From Methanofollis sp. UBA420 (lineage in GTDB: Archaea > Halobacteriota > Methanomicrobia > Methanomicrobiales > Methanofollaceae): 64,000 nt of DNA. A model generated the notes under the pieces. The model saw only the letters and a program-made list of their open reading frames with translations, did no database searches and was not told where the DNA came from. The DNA lies in NCBI RefSeq assembly GCF_002498315.1, contig NZ_DAGX01000007.1, forward strand, positions 62,001 through 126,000, in the 5' to 3' direction. Shown piece after piece: positions 33,621 to 40,716 of the stretch; position 1 is the stretch's first letter, and each line of letters opens with the position of its first letter. Made by a program: the position numbers and the translations under genes.

Positions 33621-33676
33621 CAACCAAAACTATTTCTCACCTGGATAGTATTCCAACCACAAAAGGGGGGAAATCT
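33621..33676 (+). repeat. upstream block of duplicated secreted-protein unit (copy 1)
   Basis: About 56 bases (caaccaaaactatttct... to the RBS aaaaggggggaaa) nearly identical to 35376-35430 before the second copy. It contains the ribosome-binding G-run that supports the non-ATG starts at 33677 and 35431. Confidence 0.75.
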
Positions 33677-35149
33677 GTGAGACGGTATATTCTATTGGCA
33701 TGTCTCTGTGTCATGCTGGCCGGGCATGGCCTTGCACAGACAGGAGAAACAGGTGACGTGGATGCTTTCCGGCAGATACTGGAACAGGACAACTTCAGCG
33801 TGCAGGAAGGCGGGATCGGGCATTTCGATCTCATCAAATTGTATGACGCAGGAGCGCTGCCTTCTGCATATGGAAACAATCCCGCGACAAAGTATCTGGC
33901 ATATTTCGTTCCGCCGGCACCCGGGGGTACGATCGACGAACAGATAGCAGAGATAACGAAAACGCTTGGAATGAGCGGGAACACATCTGCATTCTGGAAT
34001 CTCGGTCCCGACGAAGCCGTTATCTTCGTAGGACAAACGCCGCCGGAGTGCAGGTACTTCGGGTACGATAATTATCTCATGAGCAGGACATATGGCAACG
34101 AGACCAGGTGGATCTTTGCCAACATGGGCGATTCGCTGAACAACCAGATCATCAAGACGAAGGGGTCGCCTGGAGACCCGTTCAACCAGACGACGATAGT
34201 CGTCGCCACGGCCGACAGGGGCATCGACGAGCGCATCCGTGCCGCCGCCCGATCGGCGGGATATTCGGACGACATGATGAACACCCAGGTGTTTCCGTCG
34301 TCCATCCTGAATATGGGTGTCGACAACACCTCCGATACGTTCGCCATATTTATCCGCCCGTCCCTCTTCACCGACAAGCAGGTAGGCGACGAGTACATCG
34401 ACAACACGTCTGCGACCATCCTCCGCGTGACGCCGAAAAACACGACCCAACTCGACCCGTATGAGTCTCCGGATATGCGGGTCAAGGGAACCGGGAAGAC
34501 GGAGCTTGACCTTACGGACGATCTCAACGACCTCAGGAACGCGATTCTCGAGAAGTACAGCAACCTGAGCGCCACGGAGCTTCCGACGGCTCCGGGGTTC
34601 CCGCAAGGGATTGACGCTATCCAGCGGGGGATCGATGCCGTAGGCCCGAGCAACGATGCAACATATTTATGGAGCGCAAACCAGGCTGTCAATTCGCCGA
34701 CGCCGCCCTTCTTCGACACCACGCAGTACTATGACTTCCTGCGAAACCCGCCGCTCACTCTCGGGAACGATACGAATGAATTCATCATTGTCTACGGGGT
34801 CAACCACGTCGCCACGGGCAAGGCGACGTACTCGAGCTTCACTCTCAATGGAGCGGATGTGTGGAATGGTGTCGGATCGATCACCGACGCGGACTTCAGC
34901 GGAACTGCCGAGGAGTATCTCCCTGACAATCCCAACGCGAAATACCTGTATGTCTACAAGATCGCGAGGGACTGCGAGGGTGACCCGCACTGCTTCGAGC
35001 TTCCCTCTGGTATAGGAAGTTACGGCATCGAGCCCGACCAGCCGATCTTCATTCTCTGGAGGAGCTACCTGGAGAGTGCTACGAAAACAGCCCCGTCCTA
35101 CAACGAGATCGTGTACGACAGGGCCATAAAGTTCGAGCCGGCGGGTTAG
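33677..35149 (+). CDS. secreted protein of unknown function, tandem copy 1
   Basis: 490 residues from GTG 33677, chosen because a strong RBS (gggggg) lies 7 bases upstream and the product begins with a clean signal peptide (VRRYILLACLCVMLAGHGLAQ). The frame is open upstream to ATG 33569, but that part lacks coding character. The mature protein starts near QTGETGDVDAF and has a conserved CRYFGYDNYLMSR / RWIFANMGDSLN core and about ten N-x-S/T sequons. Cys pairs are in PECRYF and DCEGDPHCF. Domain not recognised. About 90% identical to the gene 281 bases downstream. Confidence 0.8.
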   Translation: MRRYILLACLCVMLAGHGLAQTGETGDVDAFRQILEQDNFSVQEGGIGHFDLIKLYDAGALPSAYGNNPATKYLAYFVPPAPGGTIDEQIAEITKTLGMSGNTSAFWNLGPDEAVIFVGQTPPECRYFGYDNYLMSRTYGNETRWIFANMGDSLNNQIIKTKGSPGDPFNQTTIVVATADRGIDERIRAAARSAGYSDDMMNTQVFPSSILNMGVDNTSDTFAIFIRPSLFTDKQVGDEYIDNTSATILRVTPKNTTQLDPYESPDMRVKGTGKTELDLTDDLNDLRNAILEKYSNLSATELPTAPGFPQGIDAIQRGIDAVGPSNDATYLWSANQAVNSPTPPFFDTTQYYDFLRNPPLTLGNDTNEFIIVYGVNHVATGKATYSSFTLNGADVWNGVGSITDADFSGTAEEYLPDNPNAKYLYVYKIARDCEGDPHCFELPSGIGSYGIEPDQPIFILWRSYLESATKTAPSYNEIVYDRAIKFEPAG

Positions 35150-35160
35150 GACTGGAAGAG

Positions 35161-35177
35161 GCCGGGAGAATCCCGGC
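35161..35177 (+). terminator. hairpin after secreted-protein copy 1
   Basis: Perfect inverted repeat gccgggagaatcccggc 11 bases after the stop, followed by aaccagttta. The corresponding place after copy 2 (36915-36942) has the same stem with a longer loop. Confidence 0.5.
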
Positions 35178-35375
35178 TCCAACCAGTTTATTCGGCTCTG
35201 GAGAATTCGGCGTGAACCTTCGTTTCAAGCACACGCGATTGAACATTTTCTGAGCAGCGCTCCAGCGTGTGGGCGGATCCCTCTCCTTTTTCAGGGTCAG
35301 CATGCGGTAGGGGACCATATATCGGTTGTTTGCCTGGATGACAGAATGCACGAGTAGAGCAATCGGACCGGGATA

Positions 35376-35430
35376 CAACCAAAACTATTTCTTGCCCGGA
35401 TGGTATTCCACCCCCAGAGGGGGGAAGAGT
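35376..35430 (+). repeat. upstream block of duplicated secreted-protein unit (copy 2)
   Basis: Matches 33621-33676 with few differences, ending in the RBS cagaggggggaagag before the TTG start at 35431. Shows that promoter-proximal DNA was duplicated together with the gene. Confidence 0.75.
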
Positions 35431-36903
35431 TTGAGACGGTACATCCTCTTTGCAGTTCTCGTGGCCATGCTGGTAGGGCATGGCCTTGCACAGACAGGAG
35501 AAACAGGTGACGTGGATGCTTTCCGGCAGATACTGGAGCAGGACAACTTCAGCGTGCAGGAAGGTGAGATCGGCTATTTCGATCTCATCAAACTCTATGA
35601 TTCAGGGGTGCTGCCTTCCGCATATGGAAACAATCCGGCCACAAAGTATCTGGCATACTTCGTTCCGCCGGCACCCGGATATCCGGTCGACGAACGGATA
35701 GCAGAGATAGCGAAAACACTTGGAATGAGCGGGAACACATCTTCCTTCTGGAATCTCGGTCCCGACGAAGCTGTTGTCTTCGTAGGACAGACACCGCCTG
35801 AGTGCAGGTACTTCGGGTACGATTATTATCTCATGAGCAGGACCTATGGCAACGAGACCAGGTGGATCTTTTCCAACATCGCCGATTCGCTGAACAATCA
35901 GGTCATCAACACGACCGGAGGCTCGGGAGATCCGTACAACCAGACGACGATTACCGTCGCCACGGCCGACAGGGGCATTGACGAGCGTATCCGTGCCGCC
36001 GCCAGATCGGCGGGATATTCGGACGACATGATGAACACCCAGGTGTTTCCGTCGTCCATACTGAATATGGGCCTCGACAACACCTCCGATACGTTCGGCA
36101 TATTTATCCGCCCTGCCCTCTTCACCGACAAGCAGGCAGGCGCCGAGTACATCAACAATACCCCGGCGACTATCCTCCGCGTGACGCCGAAAAACACGAC
36201 GGCACTCGACCCGTATGAGTCTCCGGATATGCGGGTCAGGGGAACAGGGAAGACGGAGCTTGACCTTACGGACGATCTCGAAGATCTCAGGAACGCGATT
36301 CTTGAGAAGCACAACAACCTGAGCTCCACGGAGCTTCCGACGAGTATCGGATTCCCGATGGGGAATGATGCTATCCAGCGGGGAATCGATGGTGTGGGGC
36401 CAAGCAACGATGCAGCGTATCTATGGAGCGCAAACCAGACTGTCAACTCGCCGACGCCGCCCTTCTTCGACACCACGCAGTACTATGACTTCCTGCGAAA
36501 CCCGCCGATCACCCTCGGGAACGATACGAACGAGTTCATCATCGTCTACGGGGTCAACCACGTCGCCACGGGCAAGGCGACGTACTCGAGTTTCTCCGTC
36601 TATGGAGCGGATGTGTGGAACGGCGTCGGATCGATCACCGACGCGGACTTCAGCGGTACTGCTGAGGAGTACCTCCCCGACAATCCCAACGCGAAGTACC
36701 TGTACGTCTACACGATCGCGAGGGACTGCGAGGGTGACCCGCACTGTTTCGAACTCCCCTCCGGTATAGGTAGTTACGGCATCGAGCCTGACCAGCCGCT
36801 CTTCATTATCTGGAGGAGTTACCTGGAGGGTGCTACGAGTACCGGGCCGTCCTACAACGAGATCGTGTACGACAGGGCGATAAAGTTCGAGCCCGCGGGT
36901 TAG
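35431..36903 (+). CDS. secreted protein of unknown function, tandem copy 2
   Basis: 490 residues from TTG 35431 (LRRYILFAVLVAMLVGHGLAQ signal peptide), the position equivalent to the GTG start of copy 1. Nearly identical to copy 1 through the whole length; differences cluster in short stretches (for example APGYPVDERIAEIAK against APGGTIDEQIAEITK). The same cysteines and most sequons are kept, so both copies look functional. Probably an exported or surface-associated glycoprotein; role unknown. Confidence 0.8.
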   Translation: MRRYILFAVLVAMLVGHGLAQTGETGDVDAFRQILEQDNFSVQEGEIGYFDLIKLYDSGVLPSAYGNNPATKYLAYFVPPAPGYPVDERIAEIAKTLGMSGNTSSFWNLGPDEAVVFVGQTPPECRYFGYDYYLMSRTYGNETRWIFSNIADSLNNQVINTTGGSGDPYNQTTITVATADRGIDERIRAAARSAGYSDDMMNTQVFPSSILNMGLDNTSDTFGIFIRPALFTDKQAGAEYINNTPATILRVTPKNTTALDPYESPDMRVRGTGKTELDLTDDLEDLRNAILEKHNNLSSTELPTSIGFPMGNDAIQRGIDGVGPSNDAAYLWSANQTVNSPTPPFFDTTQYYDFLRNPPITLGNDTNEFIIVYGVNHVATGKATYSSFSVYGADVWNGVGSITDADFSGTAEEYLPDNPNAKYLYVYTIARDCEGDPHCFELPSGIGSYGIEPDQPLFIIWRSYLEGATSTGPSYNEIVYDRAIKFEPAG

Positions 36904-37627
36904 GACTGGAAAGGGCCGGGAGGCTTCAGGGCCGATCCCGGCTCCAACCCGTTTATTCGGCTCTGGAGAATCAGGCATGATCCACGGAAGCATACGCGAT
37001 GAACATTCCTGTGGGCTTGTGGGATGTGCACGGATCCGTGCTCCCTCTTCGGAGCAAGACACCATGCGGGAACACTATCGAATTGCCGCCCCCGGCGCGA
37101 TCGATGTGGGGAGGCGGTTGAATTATACCGGATCCAGGAAAAGGAGAGGCATTCTACAGGGCCAGAGGGCCATTTTTCTTCTTCGCGCCTGGTTTGCACC
37201 GGGCGATATCTCGCTGGCGGCCGTTGTTTGATGATCGGGGATGCATGCAGCGTGCTCTCGGTCGTTTACACCCGCGCCCGGATCACGACCGGGGATCCAT
37301 CCTTCTCACCGGTGCCGGGTGTTCTCCGGATCGTGTGTAAATTATCAGGGGTAGCTGTACACACTTCTCTCTATGTACTCTGTACACAGATCCCGGTAAG
37401 GATCGGCTTTTTTCCTCGGCCGCCCGGTTGCCACCACCCCGGCGCGAACCGGGCGCGAGGGTGCAAGGGTCGGGATCGTCGTCGTCGGTCCGGACGTCCG
37501 CCTTCGCCGTCCACTCGAGGCGGACCCGGAGCGTCCTGGAAGGGGTGTATCGATGCTACGGCAATCCCGGTTGACATCTCCCTCCCGGCAGCATATCAAG
37601 ATACAAAATATGGGACGTTCATAAGAA
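36904..37627. repeat. non-coding region with third copy of the duplication flank
   Basis: A stretch of 724 bases without a convincing gene. The first ~100 bases (stop, hairpin 36915-36942, tttattcggctctggagaatc) repeat the sequence after copy 1 at 35150-35215. Scattered matches continue (tgaacatt, gcggatcc-like, atgcgg) as if a third unit once followed and lost its gene. Further on there are two ctgtacaca words (37349 and 37381) and a CG-rich palindromic patch. ORFs here lack coding character. Confidence 0.5.
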
Positions 37628-38110
37628 TTGCGTGTGAAAAAATACGCCAGAGACGATCAGATCTCGATGGCAACCTGGGCTGCGGACTGCGCCGAACGGG
37701 TGCTTCCGTTTTTTGAGGAGGCGTATCCTGAGGACGGCCGGCCGCGCAATGCCATCGAAACATGCCGGAGATGGGCCAGTACGGGCGTGTTCAGGATGAC
37801 CGAGATCCGCGGCGCTTCTCTTGCCGCTCATGCCGCTGCCCGCGAAGCGAAAGAAAATGACGCGGCCTGTTTTGCCGCACGTGCCGCAGGCCAGGCGGTG
37901 GCGACTGCGCATGTCCCCCAGCACGCCTACGGGGCGGCGTACTATGCCCTGAAAGCCGTGGCGGCGGCCGGGGGTGACGCTGGCGGGGAATGGGAGTGGC
38001 AGTCGGAGCGTCTCCCTGGGCAGTTGCGGGAGGAGATGATGGGGAGGATCGTTGTGCTGGAGCAGGGGGGCGGGGTCTCTATTAAATTGAGGAAGGGGGA
38101 GGGGTTTTGA
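37628..38110 (+). CDS. Imm-5-like (putative immunity) protein
   Basis: 160 residues. Alanine-rich helical protein with WAADCAERVLPFFEEAYPED (about 17-36), RPRNAIETCRRWASTG and repeated AAxxAAREAKENDAACFAARAAGQAVATAH. This matches the layout of the Imm-5-like domain of putative immunity proteins, also found outside toxin loci as solitary genes. No toxin gene is adjacent. The start at 37628 is a GTG or TTG-type call from the frame; an internal ATG (DQISMATWAA) near 37667 is an alternative. Confidence 0.6.
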   Translation: MRVKKYARDDQISMATWAADCAERVLPFFEEAYPEDGRPRNAIETCRRWASTGVFRMTEIRGASLAAHAAAREAKENDAACFAARAAGQAVATAHVPQHAYGAAYYALKAVAAAGGDAGGEWEWQSERLPGQLREEMMGRIVVLEQGGGVSIKLRKGEGF

Positions 38111-38114
38111 TAGT

Positions 38115-38816
38115 TTATTCTCGAAGGCACGTATTGATCCAATTATTTAAGACTTCCAATTGTTCTGAGGTATGAAACCAGTGTTCCCCATTTTTCATAA
38201 TAGTTAGATTGCAATGAAAACGTTGGACAAATTTTTCTACAACAGTACGATCTGTAAGTTCGTCATGCTCGCCATACAATATTGCTGTTGGAACCTCCCA
38301 TTGTGTAATCGGGTGATTTTGAGCATAGAGGAGATATTCCCACGAAAGAGTTTGTCCAGAGGAAGTGGGGATAATACGTTCACGCTCAAGCTGTGTTTCC
38401 GATACATTTGCCCTGAGCATCATAGTGGAAATAAGTTGTTTCATATCAAGAATAGGGGAAACAAAAAGGCTTTTTTCCAGCAGTTCATTTTCAAAACTCA
38501 ATATACTGAACCATGCACCGATGCTGTTAGCAAATAGAGAAATGTGTGTCCACTGGCCTTTGATATAGTCCATAACAGACACGAGTTCTGGCACGACGTG
38601 CCACGGGTCGAATGAATTTGTTTCTCTTTTGCGTTCTCCATGTTCGGGCAAGTCGATACTCAAAACTTGCCACGCATAATGACTGGCTATATGAGCAAAC
38701 GCTTCCGCTTCTTCTTTACGCCCGGACTGTCCGTGTATGTATAGATATAATTTATTTGAGCGGGAACCCCAGAGAATTGCTGGAATCCCCTGAATTTGAA
38801 AGCATTTCTTTTCCAT
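38115..38816 (-). CDS. alpha/beta hydrolase, AT-rich (acquired)
   Basis: 233 residues. Alpha/beta hydrolase: oxyanion-side LYIHGQSGRKEEAEAF (about 24-39), nucleophile elbow LFANSIGAW (Ser about 96; A-N-S-I-G in place of G-x-S-x-G), acid ILYGEHDEL (about 182-190) and His in NGEHWFHT (about 210-217). The catalytic triad looks complete. Base composition is far lower in GC than the neighbours, similar to the helicase island, so it is likely acquired. Substrate unknown. Confidence 0.8.
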   Translation of the reverse strand: MEKKCFQIQGIPAILWGSRSNKLYLYIHGQSGRKEEAEAFAHIASHYAWQVLSIDLPEHGERKRETNSFDPWHVVPELVSVMDYIKGQWTHISLFANSIGAWFSILSFENELLEKSLFVSPILDMKQLISTMMLRANVSETQLERERIIPTSSGQTLSWEYLLYAQNHPITQWEVPTAILYGEHDELTDRTVVEKFVQRFHCNLTIMKNGEHWFHTSEQLEVLNNWINTCLRE

Positions 38817-39150
38817 AACTCCTATTGTTTTTGCTATTTGATCTAGTCTTAATACCTATGTGATTGTCATTAAGAATTGAAGTCCGCGACGGAGCAACAC
38901 CTGCCTCTTCGAGGAGTTCCATGACTCATACCACGCCTCATTCCGTAGTGATCATAGCAAGCCCTTCTCATCTTCTGCATCTGCACCAGTTCAACCGATC
39001 TCCCTCAGATCCTTTCGTATCTGCCGCCGCCTGCATTTTCTCTTCGTTTTACCACACCCGTCAGGCAGCGTTCGGTGGGGGATCGATTGGCGTAATCCTT
39101 TGTATGGCGGGGCAATTAAGTATAAATTTCCGGAATTGGTAGGTTATAGT
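38817..39150. other. gap with a 50-base direct repeat
   Basis: A stretch of 334 bases between the hydrolase and HicB. Contains repeat copy A (38981-39030) that matches the 3' end of the flavoprotein gene downstream. The AT-rich run gtataaatttc at 39119-39129, before the hicB start, is a probable TATA box. Confidence 0.5.
38981..39030. repeat. 50-bp direct repeat, copy A (left of hicBA)
   Basis: Differs from copy B (39701-39750) at 2 of 50 positions. On the minus strand the sequence encodes the last residues RRQIRKDLREIG plus stop of the iron-sulfur flavoprotein, so copy A is a detached gene end lying 720 bases away, on the other side of hicBA. Confidence 0.8.
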
Positions 39151-39354
39151 ATGAAACTGCGTGTAGTGCTTGAACCCAGTGAGGAAGGAGGATACACCGT
39201 CTATGTACCGAGCCTTCCCGGCTGTATCAGTGAAGGCGACACGAAGGAAGAAGCACTGGAAAATATCAGGGAAGCGATCGATCTGTACCTTGAAGTCGTT
39301 GATGACGATCTTGTGTTTAACGAAAAAGCCGAGCAAATTGAGATCGCCGTATGA
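39151..39354 (+). CDS. hicB: HicB-family antitoxin
   Basis: 67 residues from ATG 39151. Partial RNase H-like HicB fold: KLRVVLEPSEEGGYTVYVPSLPGCISEGDTKEEA then ALENIREAIDLYLE. No C-terminal DNA-binding domain, as in short archaeal/cyanobacterial HicB forms. The stop overlaps the hicA start (ATGA). Neutralises HicA; antitoxin-first gene order is less usual than hicA-hicB but known. Confidence 0.88.
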   Translation: MKLRVVLEPSEEGGYTVYVPSLPGCISEGDTKEEALENIREAIDLYLEVVDDDLVFNEKAEQIEIAV

Positions 39355-39578
39355 ACAAAGTGCCTGCTCTGAATTATGACAGAATTGTTGCGGCACTTCA
39401 AAGGGATGGGTGGGTTGTGGTCCGCCAACGGGGCAGCCATATCCGCCTGCAAAAGCACCTCCCTGATAAAACACTGAAACTGACCGTACCCATGCATAAA
39501 CCGGTCAAGCGTTCTACCTTATCACACGTTCTCAAGCAGGCCAATATGACTGTCGAAGACCTGAATCGCTTGCTCTGA
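39351..39578 (+). CDS. hicA: HicA-family toxin (mRNA interferase)
   Basis: 75 residues. dsRBD-like HicA fold with the catalytic His in VRQRGSHIRLQK (about 24-35) and the family segment LTVPMHKPVKRSTLSHVLKQA. Degrades mRNA when free of HicB. Coupled to hicB by a 4-base overlap. The cassette sits between the 50-bp direct repeats at 38981 and 39701. Confidence 0.9.
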   Translation: MNKVPALNYDRIVAALQRDGWVVVRQRGSHIRLQKHLPDKTLKLTVPMHKPVKRSTLSHVLKQANMTVEDLNRLL

Positions 39579-39700
39579 ATCCGGAGTTCCCGTTTTTTGG
39601 CACATCGTAATTTTTTTACTCCCCTCTTCGCCGTTCACTCCACCAATTGAGGAGTTTGAGAATTTTTGTTGCGGACCTCAAGCCTGCATTCATTCTTCCC

Positions 39701-39750
39701 CTGCACCGGTTCAACCGATCTCCCTCAGGTCCTTTCGTATCTGCCGCCGC
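39701..39750. repeat. 50-bp direct repeat, copy B (inside flavoprotein 3' end)
   Basis: Includes the last 13 codons of the flavoprotein gene (minus strand, stop at 39711-39713) and 10 bases beyond. Copy A lies at 38981-39030. Confidence 0.8.
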
Positions 39751-40501
39751 ATGTACCATTCCGCGAGCGTGCCCAGGACATGGTAGACCGGATTGACCGG
39801 CACATCCACATAATAGCGTCGTCCCTTCTGGAGCCACCCCTGCTCGATCCAGTAGGCGTGATCCGCAGGGGCCCGTTCGCCCAGTTCGTCGCAGGGGGCT
39901 CTCCCGATATGGAACGCCATCACGTCGAACAGTCCTGGCCTTGAGCGCGTCTCCCTCCGGAGTGCGGCGAGAAAGGCCCCTGCCGCCGCCTGCAGCTTCT
40001 GCTCGTTCTCCCTTACCCGGTGGCATGGGAGGTGATCCATGCCTGTGCGGCGACCTCGAAGCCCCAGATGCGGGCCACGGCATTGAGGTATTCCAGCACG
40101 TCCTTGTTCCCCATCACGCCGGCGCTGGTGAGAAGGAGTGCTTTCTGCCGGAAGAAACGGGGGCGGTGGAAGATGTATGCGTGGCGGTCGATGAACACCT
40201 TCATCAATCCCGAGACCTGGAAGCCGTAGACCGGGGTGGCAAAGACAACCCCGTCCGCGTCATGCATCTTCTGCTCAAGGAGGGCTGCGTCGTCCTTGAT
40301 CGGACAGTGCTCCTCCCCCCGCTCGAAGCAGGTATAGCAGCCGCGGCACTGCTCCAGGTTGACATCCCGCAGCATGACGTATTCCCAGTCCACCGGTGCG
40401 TTCTTCTGGAGGATCTCGCGGATCCGTTCGGCTGCGTGGTATGTGTTCGCCCTCCGGGGGCTGCCCATGATGACGAGAACCTTTAGGGGCCGGTTTTCCA
40501 T
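39711..40501 (-). pseudogene. iron-sulfur flavoprotein (NADPH-dependent FMN reductase family), frameshifted
   Basis: Start ATG 40501 (MENRPLKVLVIMGSPRRANT), the flavin-binding P-loop at the N-terminus. The compact cluster motif C-x2-C-x2-C-x7-C in CRGCYTCFERGEEHC (about 54-68) is as in archaeal iron-sulfur flavoproteins; then VVFATPVYGFQVSGLMKVFIDR. The frame ends at TAA 40013 after AAQAWITSHATG. The continuation VRENEQKLQAAAGAF...VYHVLGTLAEWYMRRQIRKDLREIG is in the next frame down to 39711. Restoring one G in the GGG at about 40016-40018 would join them to about 264 residues, a normal length. Either a recent frameshift, a sequencing error, or slippage. Confidence 0.75.
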
Positions 40502-40603
40502 GGAGAAGTAAAGGGACACCTCGTACATAGATTTTTTTTCGTGGAGCCGCGGGGAAGTGGTTTCAGTCATGGCTTCGGCCGGTTCGCCGGAACGGGGTGG
40601 AAG

Positions 40604-40672
40604 ATCGATCCGCTGCAATCCATGGATCCCCTTCGTGCAGAAAGAAAAAACCGTGGCTCAAAAAATATCCCG
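40604..40672. repeat. intergenic repeat Y, copy 1 (right of flavoprotein, 3' of copB)
   Basis: The segment gatccgctgcaatccatggatcc...gtgcagaaagaaaaaaccgtggctcaaaaaa is about 85% like 43385-43442. The neighbouring block cgtggagccgcggggaagtggtttcagtcatggcttcgg (40534-40578) likewise matches 43457-43496, but the order of the two blocks is swapped between the two loci. Confidence 0.65.
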
Positions 40673-40716
40673 TATCGGTGTTTCCTCTCTCTCTCATTTT
40701 TGTCCCGTACAGACGT

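Noticed and set aside
37341..37600. Small ORFs and ctgtacaca words in the 36.9-37.6 kb spacer
   Set aside because: The ORFs are short, Arg/Pro-rich and in conflicting frames; the two ctgtacaca words alone do not make a supported operator.
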